NCBI GenBank assembly: GCA_016181345.1
Contig: JACOZM010000125.1
Coordinates: 1 to 7,178, forward strand
From: Candidatus Woesearchaeota archaeon
GTDB lineage: Archaea > Nanobdellota > Nanobdellia > Woesearchaeales > GW2011-AR9
DNA: 7,178 nucleotides
Direction: 5' to 3'
Shown: one piece after another, positions 5,601 through 7,178 of the stretch
Layout: each line of letters opens with the position of its first letter
Position numbering within the stretch: the first letter of the stretch is position 1
Program-made: the position numbers and the translations under genes
Notes under the pieces: generated by a model
The model's input: the letters and a program-made list of their open reading frames with translations, nothing else
What the model was told of the DNA's origin: nothing
Database searches by the model: none

Positions 5601-5603
5601 TCA

Positions 5604-5635
5604 TTTTTTTCTTTAATACTCTATTTTAATTTTTC
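5604..5635 (+). terminator. T-rich terminator after proS
   Basis: A T7 run (5604-5610) starts 4 nt after the TGA, and further T-rich blocks extend to about 5634 before CCCCC. There is no stem. It fits an archaeal intrinsic terminator and separates proS from the next gene. Confidence 0.55.
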
Positions 5636-5659
5636 CCCCACGCTATTTCCAACAACAAC

Positions 5660-5670
5660 TTAAATAAATA
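5660..5670 (+). promoter_or_regulatory. TATA box of the metallophosphoesterase gene
   Basis: TTAAATAAATA is centred about 26 bp before the ATG at 5691. This again predicts transcription from the start codon and supports that ATG. Confidence 0.5.
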
Positions 5671-5690
5671 GACTCTTTATTCTTAGCTCT

Positions 5691-6890
5691 ATGAAAGAAT
5701 CTAACTCTAAGAAAGGATCTAACTTCAAGGAATCTATCCAAAACAACCTGCAGAAAGAAATCATTGTCGTAGGAGATGTAGAACTAGGGGCTGGAAACTT
5801 AACTGATGATTTTATTGCTGATAAGGCCTTCTCAGAGTTCATCAATTCTTTGACGAAAAGAAAGCATCCAATTACCTTAGTCTGTAATGGGGATACATTC
5901 GATTTTCTTAAATGCCCGTTTAAAGACAGCCAAGACCAGTTAACCTATCCTCGGCATATTACTTCAGAAATATCGATCAATAAGCTTCATTTGATAGCTA
6001 AAGCTCATGAACGAGTATTTACTGCTTGGAAAAAATTCGTAAAGAAAAAAAAGAATGAACTGTATTTTATTATTGGAAATCATGATCACGACATCTTTTT
6101 TAAAGAAGTCCAAGAAGAGATTAAAAGGCTCCTGGAGAACAAAAAACAGGTTCATTTTCCTGGACTGCGGTACAATCAGCACGAGGTTTATATTGAACAT
6201 GGCCATCAATATGATTTTTTGAATAGGATTAATTTCAGGAATATTTTCCTAGACTATAATCAGAAAAAAATATTAAATTTTCCTTGGGCTTCGTTTGGTT
6301 TGATGAGTTCATTTATGGATCTTAAAGAAGAGCATCCATTTATGGAACGGATAGTTCCAAGACAATTGATGCTTTCTTTGCATGGCATGGTTCTTCGCAA
6401 AGTGAATCTTCTCTCTTTAGGATATTTCCTTAAATCTCTGCTTTACCATCCTTTCCGTTACTATTCTGATCCAACGTACAACCTTCCAACAAAATTGTTC
6501 GGTGAATTTTATAATCGTCTTAAGAGCCGGCATTGGGATGTTGATGAGATGATTGATATCTTCAGAAAGAAAAAGAAACATCGAAAAGACCGTATCTTTG
6601 TCCTTGGCCATGTTCATGAAGTTAGTATTATCCGAAAGAGAAAAAAAGTCATTTTACGTCCTGGGACATGGAGAGATGAATATCTTTTAAATTCTAAAAA
6701 CAGGACGCTGACTCCCATTGAAAAATATTATGTCCAGATTAAAGTAGAACAGGATGAAGAGCTAAGCTATGACGTCCTAAGCTATCCTACAAAAAGAAGC
6801 GTCTTTTTATTTGATGATGTGCGAAAGCATGAATATGCTTATATGCACCTTGCTGCTCAGGAAGAAGGATATCGCCCAGTGTATTATTAA
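5691..6890 (+). CDS. Calcineurin-like metallophosphoesterase
   Basis: The 399 residues carry the full series of metallophosphoesterase motifs: GDVELG (Asp29, Glu31), NGDTFDF (Asp68, Asp71), GNHDHD (Asn130, His131, Asp132), EHGHQYD (His170, His172) and GHVHE (His307, His309). These bind the two-metal centre that hydrolyses phosphate esters or pyrophosphates. In the first motif the usual D-x-H is D-x-E. The order and the HGHQYD motif recall the UDP-2,3-diacylglucosamine hydrolase-like branch, but the natural substrate cannot be read from sequence and archaea lack lipid A. Between HGHQYD and GHVHE is a long insert (about 176-300), rich in aromatic and basic residues (for example HPFRYYSD), which may form a lid or contact membrane. 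No clear transmembrane segment or signal peptide is present. The first 21 residues are Ser/Asn/Lys-rich. The start is supported by the TATA position. Confidence 0.88.
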   Translation: MKESNSKKGSNFKESIQNNLQKEIIVVGDVELGAGNLTDDFIADKAFSEFINSLTKRKHPITLVCNGDTFDFLKCPFKDSQDQLTYPRHITSEISINKLHLIAKAHERVFTAWKKFVKKKKNELYFIIGNHDHDIFFKEVQEEIKRLLENKKQVHFPGLRYNQHEVYIEHGHQYDFLNRINFRNIFLDYNQKKILNFPWASFGLMSSFMDLKEEHPFMERIVPRQLMLSLHGMVLRKVNLLSLGYFLKSLLYHPFRYYSDPTYNLPTKLFGEFYNRLKSRHWDVDEMIDIFRKKKKHRKDRIFVLGHVHEVSIIRKRKKVILRPGTWRDEYLLNSKNRTLTPIEKYYVQIKVEQDEELSYDVLSYPTKRSVFLFDDVRKHEYAYMHLAAQEEGYRPVYY

Positions 6891-6919
6891 TCCTACTCTA
6901 TTAATCCTACTCCATTAAT
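6886..6919 (+). repeat. 14-bp tandem repeat, about 2.4 copies
   Basis: ATTAATCCTACTCT (6886-6899) is repeated as ATTAATCCTACTCC (6900-6913), and a third partial copy starts ATTAAT (6914-6919). The first copy includes the TAA stop of the phosphoesterase. Looser variants with ATCCT and CTAATTATCC continue to about 6950. The rest of the 140-bp gap to 7030 is AT-rich and holds only the next promoter; I see no strong hairpin and no long T-tract in it. Confidence 0.7.
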
Positions 6920-6997
6920 TTACTTTATTCATATCCTAATTATCCTTTGAAGAATTATTTAATCAATCCTCTTCACTACTTGTCTGAGATGAGTAAC

Positions 6998-7007
6998 CTT
7001 TAAATAG
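6998..7007 (+). promoter_or_regulatory. TATA box of the last, truncated gene
   Basis: CTTTAAATAG is centred near 7003, which places transcription start near 7029-7031, at the GTG proposed as start codon. It fits the leaderless pattern of neighbouring genes. Confidence 0.5.
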
Positions 7008-7030
7008 TTCAATTTGTCTAAAGAATCGGG

Positions 7031-7178
7031 GTGTTGTTTATCGCTGAAAAAAATAATTCTAAAGAAAAAAGGATAGTAACGGAAACCAATCAACAAAGGG
7101 AAAGCCGACAAATAGTAGAGCAGAAGCAAGAGGATAAGCTATTCCAGAACCCCAAAAATAAGGCCGAGTTTAAAGCTA
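7031..7178 (+). CDS. Start of an unidentified Lys/Gln-rich protein (3' end outside the window)
   Basis: From GTG 7031 the frame stays open to the window edge, about 49 codons, and an in-frame TAA lies just upstream at 7019, so the start must be GTG 7031 or the adjacent TTG 7034. The N-terminus reads (M)LFIAEKNNSKEKRIVTE and continues rich in Lys, Gln, Glu and Asn, with no hydrophobic stretch. It looks like a charged, flexible N-terminal extension before a folded domain that is not in the window, like the tail on ProS. The TATA at 6998-7007 is at leaderless distance. I cannot assign a function. Confidence 0.6.
   Translation, partial: MLFIAEKNNSKEKRIVTETNQQRESRQIVEQKQEDKLFQNPKNKAEFKA

Noticed and set aside
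5660..5845. Minus-strand ORF at the start of the phosphoesterase
   Set aside because: Antisense to the conserved GDVELG region and covering the promoter; no support.
5964..6617. Two minus-strand ORFs (5964-6209, 6417-6617) rich in Phe and Ile
   Set aside because: They arise from the antisense reading of lysine-rich codons in the phosphoesterase; the apparent hydrophobicity is a composition artefact.
1..7178. Mobile element, CRISPR array, toxin-antitoxin or defence system
   Set aside because: No transposase, integrase, terminal repeats, spaced direct repeats or nuclease genes are visible. The AbrB domain alone is not taken as an antitoxin because it is fused to a PhoU-like domain and has no toxin partner.

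Overview
This window is a stretch of an AT-rich archaeal genome. The evidence is a euryarchaeal-style FtsZ C-terminus, an AbrB-PhoU fusion regulator, a transcription factor S (TFS)-like two-zinc-ribbon protein, a eukaryote/archaeal-type prolyl-tRNA synthetase, and TATA elements whose centres lie about 26 bp upstream of start codons. The short compact genes, lysine-rich proteins and many proteins I cannot assign are most compatible with a DPANN lineage such as Woesearchaeota or Pacearchaeota. That placement is inference, not a direct reading.

Layout from left to right. Bases 3-359 (+) are the 3' end of ftsZ. Bases 360-634 hold two strong hairpins and a T-rich terminator, a possible small structured RNA or a structured ftsZ 3' UTR. 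Bases 635-1963 (+) encode a phosphotransferase/kinase-like protein in two pieces: the N-lobe with an unassigned N-terminal domain, then a TAA, then an immediate ATG in the same frame that opens the catalytic lobe (HGDxKxxN, DLG). Bases 1952-2830 (-) encode an AbrB/PhoU regulator that runs convergently into the kinase gene and overlaps its end by 12 bp. Bases 2949-3647 (+) encode an acidic, cysteine-free protein of unknown function; it is divergent from the regulator, and a perfect 8-bp inverted repeat sits between their TATA boxes. Bases 3678-4004 (-) encode a TFS-like zinc-ribbon protein. It is divergent from proS (4083-5600, +), the best identified gene here. Bases 5691-6890 (+) encode a calcineurin-like metallophosphoesterase with an unusual D-x-E first motif. 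From 7031 to the end (+) is the start of a lysine/glutamine-rich protein cut by the window edge.

Most genes look like single transcription units with their own promoter rather than members of an operon. The kinase-like gene, the regulator, proS, the phosphoesterase and probably the last gene have a TATA element that places transcription start at or next to the start codon, so leaderless mRNAs are likely. The unknown gene at 2949 and the TFS gene instead have a Shine-Dalgarno sequence 4 nt before ATG and a TATA element placed to give a short leader. There is no evident shared pathway: the window mixes cell division, translation, transcription, phosphate-type regulation and uncharacterised enzymes. 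The most unusual items are the in-frame split kinase, the structured RNA region after ftsZ and the operator-like inverted repeat at 2865-2886. I see no mobile element, CRISPR array, tRNA or rRNA.
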